NCBI GenBank assembly: GCA_002723155.1
Contig: PBNO01000015.1
Coordinates: 310,001-374,000 of the forward strand
Origin: Ponticaulis sp.
GTDB taxonomy: Bacteria > Pseudomonadota > Alphaproteobacteria > Caulobacterales > Hyphomonadaceae
Reading direction: 5' to 3'
Length of the DNA: 64,000 bases
In this document: positions 1 to 10,059 of the stretch, one piece after another
Layout: each line of letters opens with the position of its first letter
Position numbering within the stretch: the first letter of the stretch is position 1
The notes under the pieces: model-generated
What the model saw: only the letters and a program-made list of their open reading frames with translations
What the model was told of the DNA's origin: nothing
The model's database searches: none
Program-made: the position numbers and the translations under genes

Positions 1-21
1 CAACAGCAGCAACAGCAATAA

Positions 22-1596
22 TCAGCCGGCGTCGGCCTCGTCCTCGTCATTCATGACCTCCTGAGGCAGCGGCGTTGCTGGTTCAGGCGGCGGAATGGGC
101 ACTCCGGCATTATCCATCCGGAAAGGCGGGCGCTCCGGCGCTTCGACATTTGCCGTAAGCACCTCATCATACTCGCGGATACGGCGCACATAGCGCACTG
201 GCTCATAGCCGCGCGCATACCCGTGACGCACGGTAGAGTGATATTCCCGCTCGGTCAGCAGCGGCAACATACGCGAAATATTGGACCAGCGGTTGGGATC
301 AAGATTCTGTCGGCGCGCCAATGTCCGCGCGTCGAGCAAGTGACCATAGCCGACATTGTAAGCCGCCATCGCCATCCATAACCGATCATAGCCGCTCACA
401 CCGTCCGGCAGACGCTCATATATACGACGCATATATTCAGCGCCGCCATAAATGCTTTGCTCAGGGTCCAGCCTGTCGGTCACGCCTACTTCACGCGCGG
501 TAGGGCGCGTCAGCATCATCAGGCCGCGCACACCTGTCGGACTGCGTGCATCGGCTTCCCAATGGCTTTCCTGATAGCCTTGCGCGGCAAGCATGGTCCA
601 GTCGAGGTCCTCTTCACGCGCGGCGTCGCGGAAAGTCGGCTCGAACTGCGGCAGTCGGGTTTCGATACGGCGGTAGAAGGTCGAGATGTCGACATAATCA
701 AATTCGTTGAGATGGCCGTAGTGACGCTCGTCTAACTCGGTGAGCAACCCGTCTTGATGAGCGGTTTCGAACCAGTCACTCAGGAAAGGCAGTATATCAC
801 GCGACTGAGGCGCGATTTCCCAGGCAAGCTGCCGATCCTCGCTGCCGACCATCATGGATCGCATAAGCTCAGGGAATTGTCGCCGCGCGAACTGCGCAAC
901 GTTTGAATCCACTATAGCGCAATCAATGTCGCCCTCGGCCACGTCCGTCAGCAGGCCATAGCCTGTCATGCCGTCAACCGAGCGCCAGTCGAGTTCATCA
1001 ACCGATTGCGCAGCGACTTCCAGTGTCGCCTCGGCGCCTGAGTCGCGGATGGCGACCACTTCATAGTCGGACATTGCGGAAAGAGAATTGGGTGCCGGAC
1101 CACCCCGGCTGCAAACCGCAACAGGCCGGACATTCTTGTAGGCGGGGCCAAAAATGACCTCGCCCTCTTCTTCATGCTCCATCCTGATTTCGCGCTGGGT
1201 CAGCCCGGGGGCTGCAATATGCCCCTCGCCATTCCGAACGGCCTCGAGGACAGCATTGAAATCATCGTAAATCTTGTAGCGGACCTGCACGCCCATCGCC
1301 TCTGCAAGCTCGCTTGTCAGATCAACCTCATAACCGGTCGCAATTCCTGCGCGGTCGCGAAACGTGGTTGGCGAGGCGACGGTCAGAACAACCAGCTCAC
1401 CATCAGCGCGAATGCCTTCGAGTCCGTGCGAAACTGGCGGTTCGGCAGGCTCGGGATCGAGCATGGCGGACACCGCATCAACCGGTGAAGACACGCTCCA
1501 GTTTGACGATTGGGAGAAGATTAAAAGGGCTGCCACGCTGGACGCTGCGAGAAAGCCGAGTGCGAAGCCCGTTGCCGATTTTCTCTTTTTTGACAT
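22..1596 (-). CDS. mltF: Membrane-bound lytic murein transglycosylase F (MltF-like)
   Basis: Cleaves the glycan strands of peptidoglycan in the periplasm, forming 1,6-anhydro ends. About 524 residues. A basic, hydrophobic N-terminus (MSKKRKSATGFALGFLAASS) gives a signal or anchor segment. A type-3 solute-binding-protein domain covers about residues 70-300. A C-terminal SLT domain carries the catalytic Glu in QESHW, followed by SPTGVRGLMMLT and AYNVGYGHL, which are MltF-type motifs. An upstream start at 1653 would add 19 residues before the basic segment and has no ribosome site, so I chose ATG 1594-1596, although its own ribosome site is weak too. It is divergent from the amidohydrolase gene. 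The acidic C-terminal tail (NDEDEADAG) is odd but harmless-looking. Confidence 0.9.
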   Translation of the reverse strand: MSKKRKSATGFALGFLAASSVAALLIFSQSSNWSVSSPVDAVSAMLDPEPAEPPVSHGLEGIRADGELVVLTVASPTTFRDRAGIATGYEVDLTSELAEAMGVQVRYKIYDDFNAVLEAVRNGEGHIAAPGLTQREIRMEHEEEGEVIFGPAYKNVRPVAVCSRGGPAPNSLSAMSDYEVVAIRDSGAEATLEVAAQSVDELDWRSVDGMTGYGLLTDVAEGDIDCAIVDSNVAQFARRQFPELMRSMMVGSEDRQLAWEIAPQSRDILPFLSDWFETAHQDGLLTELDERHYGHLNEFDYVDISTFYRRIETRLPQFEPTFRDAAREEDLDWTMLAAQGYQESHWEADARSPTGVRGLMMLTRPTAREVGVTDRLDPEQSIYGGAEYMRRIYERLPDGVSGYDRLWMAMAAYNVGYGHLLDARTLARRQNLDPNRWSNISRMLPLLTEREYHSTVRHGYARGYEPVRYVRRIREYDEVLTANVEAPERPPFRMDNAGVPIPPPEPATPLPQEVMNDEDEADAG

Positions 1597-1739
1597 GACC
1601 AACCAACGTAGCCCGCAGTTCAAAGTTCCAAATTTCTCAACCGACAGGCCCATTCACGAGATTTTGCGCGCCTCAATCTTCACCCGCCCCTCAAACTGTG
1701 AAACTCTTTTTCCAACGACAAAAATAAGGGGAGAGACAC

Positions 1740-2741
1740 ATGTTTGACCGGGACGACTGGCTGGCATCTCATCAAGAGGACATTATCGAGCCGGAACGGG
1801 AGATCGTAGACCCGCACCACCACCTCTGGGACTGGCCATCCATGGCCAATTACCTGCTCGACCAGCTCTGGAAAGACACAAGCTCCGGCCATAACGTCGT
1901 CCAGACCATGTTTATGGAGTGCGGCTGGTCTTATCACAAAGAAGGTCCGGACCATCTCAAACCTGTCGGTGAGACAGAACGCGTCGCGAGCATTGCCACC
2001 GACGCCGCCAAAGATCCTTCCAAAGCGCAGATCGCCGGAATTATCGCGCATACGGATCTGCGCTCCGACCTTCTGGATGAAGTGCTGGACGCACATGATC
2101 AGGCCGCCAGCGGGCGTTTTCGCGGTATTCGTCAGGCTGGTGCCTGTGACGATGATCCGGCTCTGGTGATCAAGCCTCACCAGCCGGCAGGCCTCTATCT
2201 TATGGAAGACTTTCAGGCAGGCGTGCGCCGTCTTGGCGAGCGCGGTCTCACCTATGACACCTGGAATTACCATTTCCAGATCAAAGACCTGACAAAGCTG
2301 GCGCAGGCTGCGCCGGACACCACCATCATCCTCGACCATTTCGGCACCCCGCTCGGCGTTGGCCGGTTTGAAGGCAAGCGCGCAGAAATCTTCGAGCAAT
2401 GGAAGACAGACATTGCAGAGCTTGCGGCCTGCCCGAATGTCCACGCCAAGATTGGCGGCCTCGCTATGCCAGATAATGGCTGGGGCTATAGCGCGCAGGA
2501 AACGCCGCCGAGTTCAGACCAGCTCGTTGCCGATCAGGGCGACTGGTACAAATACGCGATCGACCATTTCGGCCCGAGCCGCTGTATGTTTGAAAGTAAC
2601 TTCCCTGTAGACCGGGCATCGATCAGCTATCCTGTGCTCTGGAATGCCTTCAAGAAAATGGCTGCCGGCTATTCCGAAGACGAGAAGACCGCCATGTTCT
2701 CTGGTACGGCACGCCGCGTTTACAAACTGCCAGAAGCCTAG
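1740..2741 (+). CDS. Amidohydrolase-2 family TIM-barrel hydrolase
   Basis: Metal-dependent hydrolase of the COG3618 group, which includes lactonases such as 2-pyrone-4,6-dicarboxylate lactonase; the substrate cannot be read from sequence. 333 residues, normal for the family. The N-terminal metal site is DPHHHLWDWP (residues about 22-31). ILDHFGTP supplies a barrel histidine, NVHAKIGGLAMP follows, and the last barrel Asp lies in FESNFPVD. A GGGGAGA ribosome site lies just before ATG 1740. The GNAT gene begins 9 nt after its stop, so the two are probably co-transcribed and may act on related small molecules (inference). No signal peptide, hence cytoplasmic. Confidence 0.85.
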   Translation: MFDRDDWLASHQEDIIEPEREIVDPHHHLWDWPSMANYLLDQLWKDTSSGHNVVQTMFMECGWSYHKEGPDHLKPVGETERVASIATDAAKDPSKAQIAGIIAHTDLRSDLLDEVLDAHDQAASGRFRGIRQAGACDDDPALVIKPHQPAGLYLMEDFQAGVRRLGERGLTYDTWNYHFQIKDLTKLAQAAPDTTIILDHFGTPLGVGRFEGKRAEIFEQWKTDIAELAACPNVHAKIGGLAMPDNGWGYSAQETPPSSDQLVADQGDWYKYAIDHFGPSRCMFESNFPVDRASISYPVLWNAFKKMAAGYSEDEKTAMFSGTARRVYKLPEA

Positions 2742-2749
2742 CGACACTT

Positions 2750-3247
2750 ATGGAAGGCGCGACATTGCCTGAGGGTATTACAATCAGGCGTGCGCGCCTT
2801 TCGGATGCAGACCAGCTTCCGGGTCTGTTCGATGATGCTCTGCGCCTCATTGCTTCGCGGTTCTACACGCCCGCCCAGATTGACGCATGGGCGCGCCGCG
2901 CACCTCGGTTTCAGCACATATTCGAGACAGAGTTCGAAGCACGATCAGCATGGGTTGCCGTGACTGAGACCGACAGACTGCTTGCCTATATTGATCTCGT
3001 GGACGACGGGCATATCGATTTCTTCTATGCCCGTCCGGACGTCACGCGCACACAGGTCACGCATGACTTGTTCGATGAGCTCTTATGTGAGGCGCACCGC
3101 AAAGGGATTACCGAGCTGTCCACCGAAGCTTCCGAAGCTGCAAAGCGTTTCTTTGCGAAGTACGGGTTTGAGATCACCCATAAACAGGATGTCTGGCTGG
3201 AAGATGTCTGCCTCCATAACTACCGGATGACGAAGCCACTCGTTTAA
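2750..3247 (+). CDS. GNAT family N-acetyltransferase
   Basis: Predicted acetyl-CoA dependent acyltransferase of 165 residues, cytoplasmic. The opening ITIRRARLSDADQLPGLFDD is the usual GNAT beta1-alpha1 start. The middle has a strand-rich WVAVTETDRLLAYIDL and a C-terminal helix ending KRFFAKYGFEITHKQDVWL, the last two GNAT elements. The acetyl-CoA loop (normally Q/RxxGxG/A) is not well kept, so activity is less certain. It follows the amidohydrolase by 9 nt and is probably in its operon. Substrate unknown. Confidence 0.75.
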   Translation: MEGATLPEGITIRRARLSDADQLPGLFDDALRLIASRFYTPAQIDAWARRAPRFQHIFETEFEARSAWVAVTETDRLLAYIDLVDDGHIDFFYARPDVTRTQVTHDLFDELLCEAHRKGITELSTEASEAAKRFFAKYGFEITHKQDVWLEDVCLHNYRMTKPLV

Positions 3248-3263
3248 ACCGGATTACCGGTTT
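3246..3263 (+). terminator. Weak hairpin after the amidohydrolase-GNAT pair
   Basis: A perfect 7-bp stem AAACCGG/CCGGTTT with an ATTA loop starts inside the GNAT stop codon. There is no T-run after it, so it may be only a transcript-end stabiliser rather than an intrinsic terminator. Confidence 0.3.
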
Positions 3264-3349
3264 GAGCGCCTGAAATCACAGCCGCGCACCTTGACCTTGA
3301 AAGCGATTTTCGCTGGCATGCCCTGAAGATAAATCATCAGGGGGACACC

Positions 3350-4171
3350 ATGAACAAGCTGACCTCGATTTCTGTTGCCGCTCTGTCTGCTGCAGTTCTC
3401 ACCTCATGTGGCTCGACGCCGGATGTCCCTTATTTTGATTACAGAGGCACGGTCTATCTGGATGGCGGCATGGGCTGTTCGGTCGAATATGCTGCGGGAA
3501 ACGCGTCCGGCATGCCTTATGACCTGATTGATTTCCCCGGCAATCGCAATTTCGAAAACCATTTCGAAAATCAGGTTCTGCTGATGACCGTGGCATTTGG
3601 TCTGGATAACGGTCAGGTGCCGGACGTTGCCTTTTATGATGACTGGCAAGGCCCCAACGCAATTGCGATGAACCGCACGCTGAACGGCAATTACAGCCGG
3701 GGCACAATTCTGTTCGGCGGCGAACTTCTCTGGCGCGAAGCGATTGATGTTGGCGGGAATGACCTCAACACTGTGCGCATTGCGACCATCCTCGCGCACG
3801 AGTTTGCGCATCTGGCCCAGTTCTCACGCGGCTATTATGTCGACGTGCCGACGCAGGAGCTGATGGCCGACATGATGGCTGGCTGGGCGATTGGCCTGCT
3901 CTTCTCCGACGAGTTTGTCACTGACGACCGAAGGCGCCAGCGGCTTCTCTCCGAGGCAGCGCGCACAATGTTCGACATTGGCGACTATGCCTTCAACTCC
4001 CCCAACCATCACGGCACACCCCAGCAGCGTGAGGCAGCCTTCGAGCTTGGCCTGTCCATGTATTATGAGGGCGATGTCGGTCGGGTGAATACTGCCTTCC
4101 GTATCGCCCGTAATGCCGCGCCGGATATTCGCCGCGGCGCACTGAACCGCGACATCTGGGACTATCTCTGA
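3350..4171 (+). CDS. Putative lipoprotein zinc metallopeptidase
   Basis: 273 residues. The N-terminus MNKLTSISVAALSAAVLTSC is a lipoprotein signal with lipobox LTSC, so the product is probably anchored in a membrane facing the periplasm. Around residue 150 is AHEFAHLAQF, a zinc-peptidase HExxH motif, and about 20 residues on come QELMADMMAGW, whose E and D could give the third metal ligand as in gluzincin-type peptidases. I do not recognise the exact family. The rest has no repeats or further membrane segments. A GGGGGA ribosome site precedes ATG 3350. Its 3' end overlaps the convergent DUF3291 gene by 10 nt. Substrate and role unknown. Confidence 0.75.
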   Translation: MNKLTSISVAALSAAVLTSCGSTPDVPYFDYRGTVYLDGGMGCSVEYAAGNASGMPYDLIDFPGNRNFENHFENQVLLMTVAFGLDNGQVPDVAFYDDWQGPNAIAMNRTLNGNYSRGTILFGGELLWREAIDVGGNDLNTVRIATILAHEFAHLAQFSRGYYVDVPTQELMADMMAGWAIGLLFSDEFVTDDRRRQRLLSEAARTMFDIGDYAFNSPNHHGTPQQREAAFELGLSMYYEGDVGRVNTAFRIARNAAPDIRRGALNRDIWDYL

Positions 4172-4620
4172 ACGGAGACTGGTGCCGGAAAGCGTTCTTT
4201 GAAGGTGAAGGCGCGTTCGCTCGGGCCATGCGTTTCCAGATAGTCCAGGCGTTCCTTGCCCTCTTCGATAGATGGCAGATGACCGGCAGGCACCCACCAG
4301 AGCGCAACGCTGACCGGCAGCGGCTCGAACCAGTCGTCCTTGCGCGCAAAGACGGTCTTGTGATTGCTCTGGCGATAAGCGAAGGCCCCGAGCGCCTCTA
4401 GGCTCTCCCAGACCGTCATATTGATGGTGATCTTCGGGTTTCTGAACTGACGGATCGCCACCGGCATATCGTCTTCGGTCCAGCGCCAGACAAATCCGGC
4501 ATGCTCATCGGCCGCTTTATGCACGCTCTCAATGGCGGCGTAAAAGTCCCGATTATCCGGATGTGCGCGTGACTTGCGAAATTTTGCGATATTGATCTGT
4601 GCGAGATGATAGTCTGGCAT
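4162..4620 (-). CDS. DUF3291 domain protein
   Basis: 152 residues, cytoplasmic. The sequence MPDYHLAQINIAKFR, then FVWRWTEDDMP and the core MTVWESLEALGAFAYRQSNH, is typical of DUF3291, a family predicted to have a ferredoxin-like dimeric barrel akin to antibiotic-biosynthesis-type monooxygenases; no function is proven. ATG 4618-4620 has a good AGGGGG ribosome site 7 nt upstream, so I prefer it to a start 7 codons earlier. It lies 56 nt after a HapK-like gene on the same strand, probably in one operon. Both are small barrel-type proteins. Confidence 0.8.
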   Translation of the reverse strand: MPDYHLAQINIAKFRKSRAHPDNRDFYAAIESVHKAADEHAGFVWRWTEDDMPVAIRQFRNPKITINMTVWESLEALGAFAYRQSNHKTVFARKDDWFEPLPVSVALWWVPAGHLPSIEEGKERLDYLETHGPSERAFTFKERFPAPVSVQR

Positions 4621-4676
4621 ATGTGTCCCCCTGCCAGTCACGTAAAAGACAGGCAGCGCGCACAGATTGCAAGCGC

Positions 4677-4991
4677 CTACTCGACTTCGCTGACGATTAT
4701 GAATTCCGGTGCTTCGACCAGCCCTATGAACTCACCCATCACGCTCTGAACCAGATCACCGGGCATATCCTCTGCGGTGAACCCTTCAAGGTCGGGAATC
4801 TCAAACAGCTCGATATATTCGACGCTTGGCGAACCTTCACCAATGAGTAGCTTCTCAGCCCGGAAAGTCCGGAAGGATTTTACGCGATCTAAAGACCGCA
4901 TTTTCGGGTAGTCTGTTGTCTTCACCCAATTTTCAAAGTCCGGTTTTGCGACACCGGTCTTCAGTTTGTATTTCAGAACCAGCTGGACCAT
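4677..4991 (-). CDS. REDY-like HapK family small protein
   Basis: 104 residues. The pattern MVQLVLKYKLKTGV, FENWVKTTDYPKMR, KSFRTF and YIELFEIPDLEGF resembles REDY/HapK proteins, small proteins first noted near prodigiosin-type biosynthesis genes, but widespread in genomes with no such pathway. No prodigiosin genes are present here. The fold is probably a dimeric alpha/beta barrel (inference). GGGAGA precedes ATG by 6 nt. It is upstream of the DUF3291 gene on the same strand, suggesting co-expression. Function unknown. Confidence 0.65.
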   Translation of the reverse strand: MVQLVLKYKLKTGVAKPDFENWVKTTDYPKMRSLDRVKSFRTFRAEKLLIGEGSPSVEYIELFEIPDLEGFTAEDMPGDLVQSVMGEFIGLVEAPEFIIVSEVE

Positions 4992-5073
4992 TTGAATTCT
5001 CCCTCTTTGAACCGAGAGTGGCAGATTTCAACTCAGGCGTAATTCCCCCGATCAGGGGACGCAGGCGCAGAAT

Positions 5074-5907
5074 TTAATTCCGACCGGCCAGTTCGTCCTG
5101 AATTTCCTGATGGATACGCGTCATCGTGCCCACGTAATGGCCCTCACTCTCCATGCTCAAAGACGCATTCATGAAGGATGCAGCGAGACGCAGCTCATCA
5201 CGCTGGGCTTCGGGATTGCTTTCGCGGGCAAAAGCTCTGGCACGATGATGGTGCAGCATGGCAAGCGCCTCGGTCGCATAGCGCTGATGCCCCGGGCAAA
5301 CTGCTGCCAGATTGGCTAAACGATGTTCAGCCCAGTCATACATGTCGCTGGATGCCGATGACGCCCGATCTACCCCGCCCAACAGACCCCCTGCTTCCAT
5401 ACGCACACGGTAATTGTTCGCTGCCGGATATGGACAGCTCGACGCGTCCTCTATGAACATTTCATGTGGCACCTGGCTTTCGGTCAAAACCAGAAGCTCA
5501 CGCACAATCGCCAGGAGCGCTGCATTCATGTCCTCGCCCGCCTCATCCTCACGCGATGCCTCTGTAACGAGGGCTTCACGCATGAGCGCTGTCTCCAGTC
5601 CGATGCTGTAAAGCATCATGCGGTTCCCATCACCTTCAAACTGGTAGGCGGACCAATTGTAAACTGAGACAGCCAAAGCCAGAGCTTCCGGATTGTCGGA
5701 ACAGTCATTCTTCGCTGCAGACGCGTTGCGAACCGCCTGAATGAGGTCCGGCTCGTCACTGTTCATAAGGACTGATCGAGTCTGGGTAAGAATTTCGATC
5801 ATCTCCGTTTCGCAAAATTCTTCCGCCTGCGCGCTCAGGCCACAGACCAAAAACGTAGCGACAGATGCGATAGTCATGCCTTTCAAAAATCGCCGGATCG
5901 TAGACAT
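5074..5907 (-). CDS. Secreted protein of unknown function
   Basis: 277 residues from ATG 5905-5907, which has a good GGGAGG site 5 nt upstream. An earlier in-frame start would add 41 residues ahead of the signal peptide and is rejected. The signal peptide MSTIRRFLKGMTIASVATFL ends near SAQAEEF, so the mature protein is probably periplasmic. The mature part is mostly helical and acidic, with a pair of cysteines near the mature N-terminus (FCETEM and KNDCSD) and another pair further on (SSCPYP and AAVCPGH). I recognise no family. It sits divergent from carB, about 220 nt apart. Confidence 0.7.
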   Translation of the reverse strand: MSTIRRFLKGMTIASVATFLVCGLSAQAEEFCETEMIEILTQTRSVLMNSDEPDLIQAVRNASAAKNDCSDNPEALALAVSVYNWSAYQFEGDGNRMMLYSIGLETALMREALVTEASREDEAGEDMNAALLAIVRELLVLTESQVPHEMFIEDASSCPYPAANNYRVRMEAGGLLGGVDRASSASSDMYDWAEHRLANLAAVCPGHQRYATEALAMLHHHRARAFARESNPEAQRDELRLAASFMNASLSMESEGHYVGTMTRIHQEIQDELAGRN

Positions 5908-6128
5908 ATCGTCCTCCCAAATGACCGTTTTACGTGAGCATACATCATATGCCGGAAGGAATGACGTGAAATCATCTGAACAGGGGAAACCCGCCTGACA
6001 GCAAATTGGCAATCTGGCGCGAAATATCACACGATTTGCCCTTGCTCGGACTCACCTAGAGGGATATACGCGGGCCGTTTGCCCGATAGCAGGCACTGAC
6101 ATATAAAAAGTTACGCCGGAGACCGTAA

Positions 6129-9100
6129 ATGCCAAAGCGCACCGATATCGAATCCATCCTCGTCATTGGTGCCGGTCCTATTGTCATCGGACAGGCCTGC
6201 GAGTTCGACTATTCAGGCGTTCAGGCGATCAAGGCGCTGAAGAGCGAAGGCTACCGGGTCATTCTGGTAAACTCCAACCCGGCGACGATCATGACAGACC
6301 CTGATCTGGCCGACGCAACTTACATTGAGCCGATCACACCGGCCTTCGTTGAGAAGATCATCGAGAAAGAACGCCCGGACGCGATCCTGCCGACCATGGG
6401 CGGCCAGACAGCGCTGAACTGTGCACTGGATCTCGAGAATGCGGGCATCCTCGAAAAATACGGCGTTGAGATGATCGGCGCGAAAGCCGAAGCCATCAAC
6501 AAAGCCGAAGACCGCAAACTCTTCCGCGAAGCGATGGACAAGATCGGTCTGGAAAACCCGCGCGCTGTGATCATTGGCGCACCGGAAATCCGCAATGAAG
6601 AAGGCCGTATCGTAGATTATGACCGCATCACCGGCCTCAAAAAGGCGATGGATGCGATTGAGGAAGTCGGCCTGCCAGCCATCATCCGTCCAGCCTTTAC
6701 ACTTGGCGGCACAGGCGGCGGCATCGCGAACAACCGCGAAGAATACGAACAATATGTCCGTTCCGGCCTCGCTATGTCTCCAGTGGCGCAAGTCCTGATC
6801 GACGAAAGCCTGCTTGGCTGGAAAGAATACGAGATGGAAGTTGTTCGCGACAAAGCGGATAACTGCATCATCATCTGTTCTATCGAGAACATTGACCCGA
6901 TGGGCGTGCACACAGGTGACTCTGTCACGGTCGCCCCTGCCCTCACCCTGTCCGACCGCGAATATCAGGTCATGCGGAACGCTTCGATTGCCGTTCTGCG
7001 CGAGATTGGCGTTGAGACGGGCGGCTCTAACGTCCAGTTCGCGGTGAACCCTGAAAACGGCCGTGTTGTCGTGATCGAGATGAACCCGCGTGTATCACGC
7101 TCGTCTGCGCTCGCGTCTAAAGCAACCGGCTTCCCGATTGCGAAAATCGCAGCCAAGCTGGCGGTCGGTTACACGCTCGACGAACTCGACAACGACATTA
7201 CAGGCGTCACACCGGCAAGCTTCGAGCCGACAATCGACTATGTTGTCACGAAGATCCCGCGCTTCGACTTCGAGAAGTATAAAGGCGCTGACGACAGCCT
7301 GACGACCAGCATGAAATCTGTTGGCGAGGCAATGGCGATTGGCCGGACCTTCCAGGAATCGCTCCAGAAGGCGCTCCGCTCTATGGAAACAGGTCTTGAT
7401 GGCCTGAACGAGATCGACATTCCGGGCCTCGGTCAGGATGATGACCGCAATGTGCTGACAGCTGCCGTTGCCAAGCGCTCCAAAGACCGTATCCGCACAA
7501 TTGCGCAGGCGCTCCGCTCTGGTCTCAGCGTTGAAGAAGTCCATGAGGCGTCACACTATGACCTCTGGTTCCTTCGTCAGTTCAACGAGATTGTTGAAAC
7601 AGAAGCTAAGCTTATGTCTGACGGCCTGCCGGTGGATGCCGAAGGCTGGACCTATCTGAAGAGCATGGGTTTTGCGGACTCACGCATTGCCTACCTCACA
7701 AACTCTTCCGAGACAGAAATCCGCCGCAAGCGTCACGAAGCGGGTGTCTTCCCTGTCTTCAAACGCATCGACACCTGCGCAGCAGAGTTCGCAGCGAAAA
7801 CGCCATACCTTTACTCCACCTATGAGCAGCCACTGTTCGGCCAGACAGAAGCCGAATGTGAGGCAGAGGTGTCTGACCGCAAGAAAGTCATCATTCTCGG
7901 CGGTGGCCCGAACCGTATCGGTCAGGGTATCGAGTTTGACTATTGCTGCTGCCACGCCGCCTTCGCGATGGACGATCTCGGCATTGAATCCATCATGGTC
8001 AACTGTAACCCTGAGACGGTTTCGACAGACTATGACACGTCCGATCGCCTCTATTTCGAGCCGCTGACAGGCGAGACCGTTCTGGAAATTATCCGCAAGG
8101 AAATGTCCAAGGGCGAACTCCTCGGCGTGATCGTACAGTTCGGTGGCCAGACACCGCTCAAGCTCGCAAGCATGCTGGCGGAAGAAGGTATTCCAATCCT
8201 CGGCACAAGCCCTGAGAGCATCGACCTCGCAGAAGACCGCGAACGCTTCACAAAAATCCTCGATGATATCGGCCTGAAACAGGCGCCGTCTGCGATTGCC
8301 CGTTCCGAAGAGGAAGTCATCGCGGCTGCTGAGAAGATCGGCTATCCGCTCATGCTGCGCCCGTCCTACGTTCTGGGTGGCCGCGCAATGGAAGTCGTGC
8401 GTGATGAAGACGACCTCAAGCGCTATGTCCGTGACGCGGTAAATGTATCCGGCGACCAGCCCCTGCTCTGCGACCGTTACCTCGCTGACGCGATTGAAGT
8501 GGACGTGGACGCGCTGTGCGATGGCAAGGATGTCCATATTGCTGGCGTGATGGAGCATATTGAAGAAGCTGGTGTTCATTCCGGTGACTCTGCGTGTTCG
8601 CTTCCGCCATACACGCTGCCGGTCAGCACGATTTCACAGCTTGAGGCGCAGGCAGCAGAACTGGCTATGGCGCTGGACGTGCGCGGCCTGATCAACATTC
8701 AGTTTGCCGTCAAAGGCGACGAGATCTTCGTTCTTGAAGCAAACCCGCGTGCATCACGTACTGTACCTTTCGTTGCGAAGGCTGTGGCGGCTCCAATCGC
8801 TGCAATTGCTGCGAAAGTCATGGCAGGCGTTCCGCTTGCAAGCTTCGATCTTGCCGAGCGCGCGAAGCCTCGCCGCGTCGCGGTGAAGGAAGCTGTCTTC
8901 CCGTTCGCACGCTTCCAGGGCGTCGACCCTGTGCTTGGCCCTGAAATGCGCTCTACCGGCGAAGTCATGGGCTGGGATGATGATTTCGGCGCGGCCTTCC
9001 TGAAAACGCAAATCGCTGCTGGCGTAGACCTGCCAACAAAAGGCCGCGTGTTCGTGTCTGTGAAGGATTCTGACAAGCCGGGCGTTCTGAAAGCAGTGAA

Positions 9101-9425
9101 GCGTCTTGAAGAAATCGGCCTCAGCATTTGCGCGACAAGCGGCACGGCGAGCTATCTGAAAGAAGCTGGCGTGAATGTAGAGCGCGTCAACAAGGTGGCT
9201 GAAGGCTCACGTCACATCGTGGATATGATCACGGATGGAGAAATCCATCTGGTATTCAACACCACAGAAGGTGCCCAGTCTATGAAAGACTCACAATCCA
9301 TTCGTGAGACCGTTCTGAAGCAGCGCGTACCTTACTTCACAACGCTGGCCGCCTCGCGAGCAGCCGTGAAAGCGATTGATGCCCTGCTCACCCGACCTCT
9401 TGAAGTTCGCTCACTTCAATCCTAA
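6129..9425 (+). CDS. carB: Carbamoyl-phosphate synthase large chain
   Basis: Makes carbamoyl phosphate from bicarbonate, ammonia (delivered from the glutaminase chain CarA) and two ATP, for pyrimidine and arginine synthesis. 1098 residues, the usual length. The start [20 protein letters not shown] is diagnostic. The first ATP-grasp half is about residues 1-400 ([10 protein letters not shown] near 196), the oligomerisation domain about 400-550, the second ATP-grasp half about 550-930 ([18 protein letters not shown]), and the MGS-like allosteric domain follows to the end. GGAGA lies upstream of ATG. carA is not adjacent in this window. Confidence 0.98.
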   Translation: MPKRTDIESILVIGAGPIVIGQACEFDYSGVQAIKALKSEGYRVILVNSNPATIMTDPDLADATYIEPITPAFVEKIIEKERPDAILPTMGGQTALNCALDLENAGILEKYGVEMIGAKAEAINKAEDRKLFREAMDKIGLENPRAVIIGAPEIRNEEGRIVDYDRITGLKKAMDAIEEVGLPAIIRPAFTLGGTGGGIANNREEYEQYVRSGLAMSPVAQVLIDESLLGWKEYEMEVVRDKADNCIIICSIENIDPMGVHTGDSVTVAPALTLSDREYQVMRNASIAVLREIGVETGGSNVQFAVNPENGRVVVIEMNPRVSRSSALASKATGFPIAKIAAKLAVGYTLDELDNDITGVTPASFEPTIDYVVTKIPRFDFEKYKGADDSLTTSMKSVGEAMAIGRTFQESLQKALRSMETGLDGLNEIDIPGLGQDDDRNVLTAAVAKRSKDRIRTIAQALRSGLSVEEVHEASHYDLWFLRQFNEIVETEAKLMSDGLPVDAEGWTYLKSMGFADSRIAYLTNSSETEIRRKRHEAGVFPVFKRIDTCAAEFAAKTPYLYSTYEQPLFGQTEAECEAEVSDRKKVIILGGGPNRIGQGIEFDYCCCHAAFAMDDLGIESIMVNCNPETVSTDYDTSDRLYFEPLTGETVLEIIRKEMSKGELLGVIVQFGGQTPLKLASMLAEEGIPILGTSPESIDLAEDRERFTKILDDIGLKQAPSAIARSEEEVIAAAEKIGYPLMLRPSYVLGGRAMEVVRDEDDLKRYVRDAVNVSGDQPLLCDRYLADAIEVDVDALCDGKDVHIAGVMEHIEEAGVHSGDSACSLPPYTLPVSTISQLEAQAAELAMALDVRGLINIQFAVKGDEIFVLEANPRASRTVPFVAKAVAAPIAAIAAKVMAGVPLASFDLAERAKPRRVAVKEAVFPFARFQGVDPVLGPEMRSTGEVMGWDDDFGAAFLKTQIAAGVDLPTKGRVFVSVKDSDKPGVLKAVKRLEEIGLSICATSGTASYLKEAGVNVERVNKVAEGSRHIVDMITDGEIHLVFNTTEGAQSMKDSQSIRETVLKQRVPYFTTLAASRAAVKAIDALLTRPLEVRSLQS

Positions 9426-9585
9426 GTGCGCTTGCAACCGGTAACTGGGCTGGCTGAATTTAACAGGGGAAGCGTTTAAAAGCGCGATATAGCGGACTTT
9501 CCAACAAGTCTGCGAGTGCGCTGGTCTTGACTGACGTCAAAAAGCGAGAAACGCTTCTCACTTCTAAACCGGATGGATTTCCTGA

Positions 9586-10059
9586 ATGCAGAGAATACCT
9601 ATGACCGCCGAGGGCCATGCGGCTCTTGAGGCAGAACTGAAGAATCTGAAAGTAGTAGAGCGCCCGAACATCATTACGGCGATCGCTGAGGCGCGTGAAC
9701 ACGGCGACCTTTCGGAGAATGCCGAGTATCACGCGGCGAAAGAAAAGCAGAGCTTCATCGAAGGCCGCGTCGCTGAGCTGGAAGACAAGCTCGCGCGTGC
9801 GGACGTGATCGACACATCACGTCTGGGCGGCGACACCGTGAAGTTTGGCGCGACTGTAACAATCATGGACGAAGAGTCCGAAGAAGAGTCCCGCTACAAA
9901 ATTGTTGGCGAAGACGAAGCTGACGTTGCAACAGGCAAAATCTCCATCACCTCTCCGATCGCGCGCGCGCTGATCGGTAAAGACGTTGATGATGTCGTGG
10001 AAGTATCCGCACCGGGCGGCGCCAAATCCTACGAAATCCTCAAGGTGGAGTTCATCTAG
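9586..10059 (+). CDS. greA: Transcription elongation factor GreA
   Basis: Rescues backtracked RNA polymerase by stimulating its transcript cleavage. 157 residues, standard. The N-terminal coiled coil contains [19 protein letters not shown], which holds the two acidic tip residues placed in the polymerase secondary channel. The C-terminal globular FKBP-like domain includes [19 protein letters not shown] and YEILKVEF. The ELM1-family gene starts directly after its stop (TAG then ATG), implying co-transcription and perhaps coupling. The 160-nt gap after carB probably holds its promoter. Confidence 0.97.
   Translation: MQRIPMTAEGHAALEAELKNLKVVERPNIITAIAEAREHGDLSENAEYHAAKEKQSFIEGRVAELEDKLARADVIDTSRLGGDTVKFGATVTIMDEESEEESRYKIVGEDEADVATGKISITSPIARALIGKDVDDVVEVSAPGGAKSYEILKVEFI

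Noticed and set aside
1680..2444. A 254-codon minus-strand open frame over the amidohydrolase
   Set aside because: Antisense shadow; the plus-strand product has clear metal motifs.
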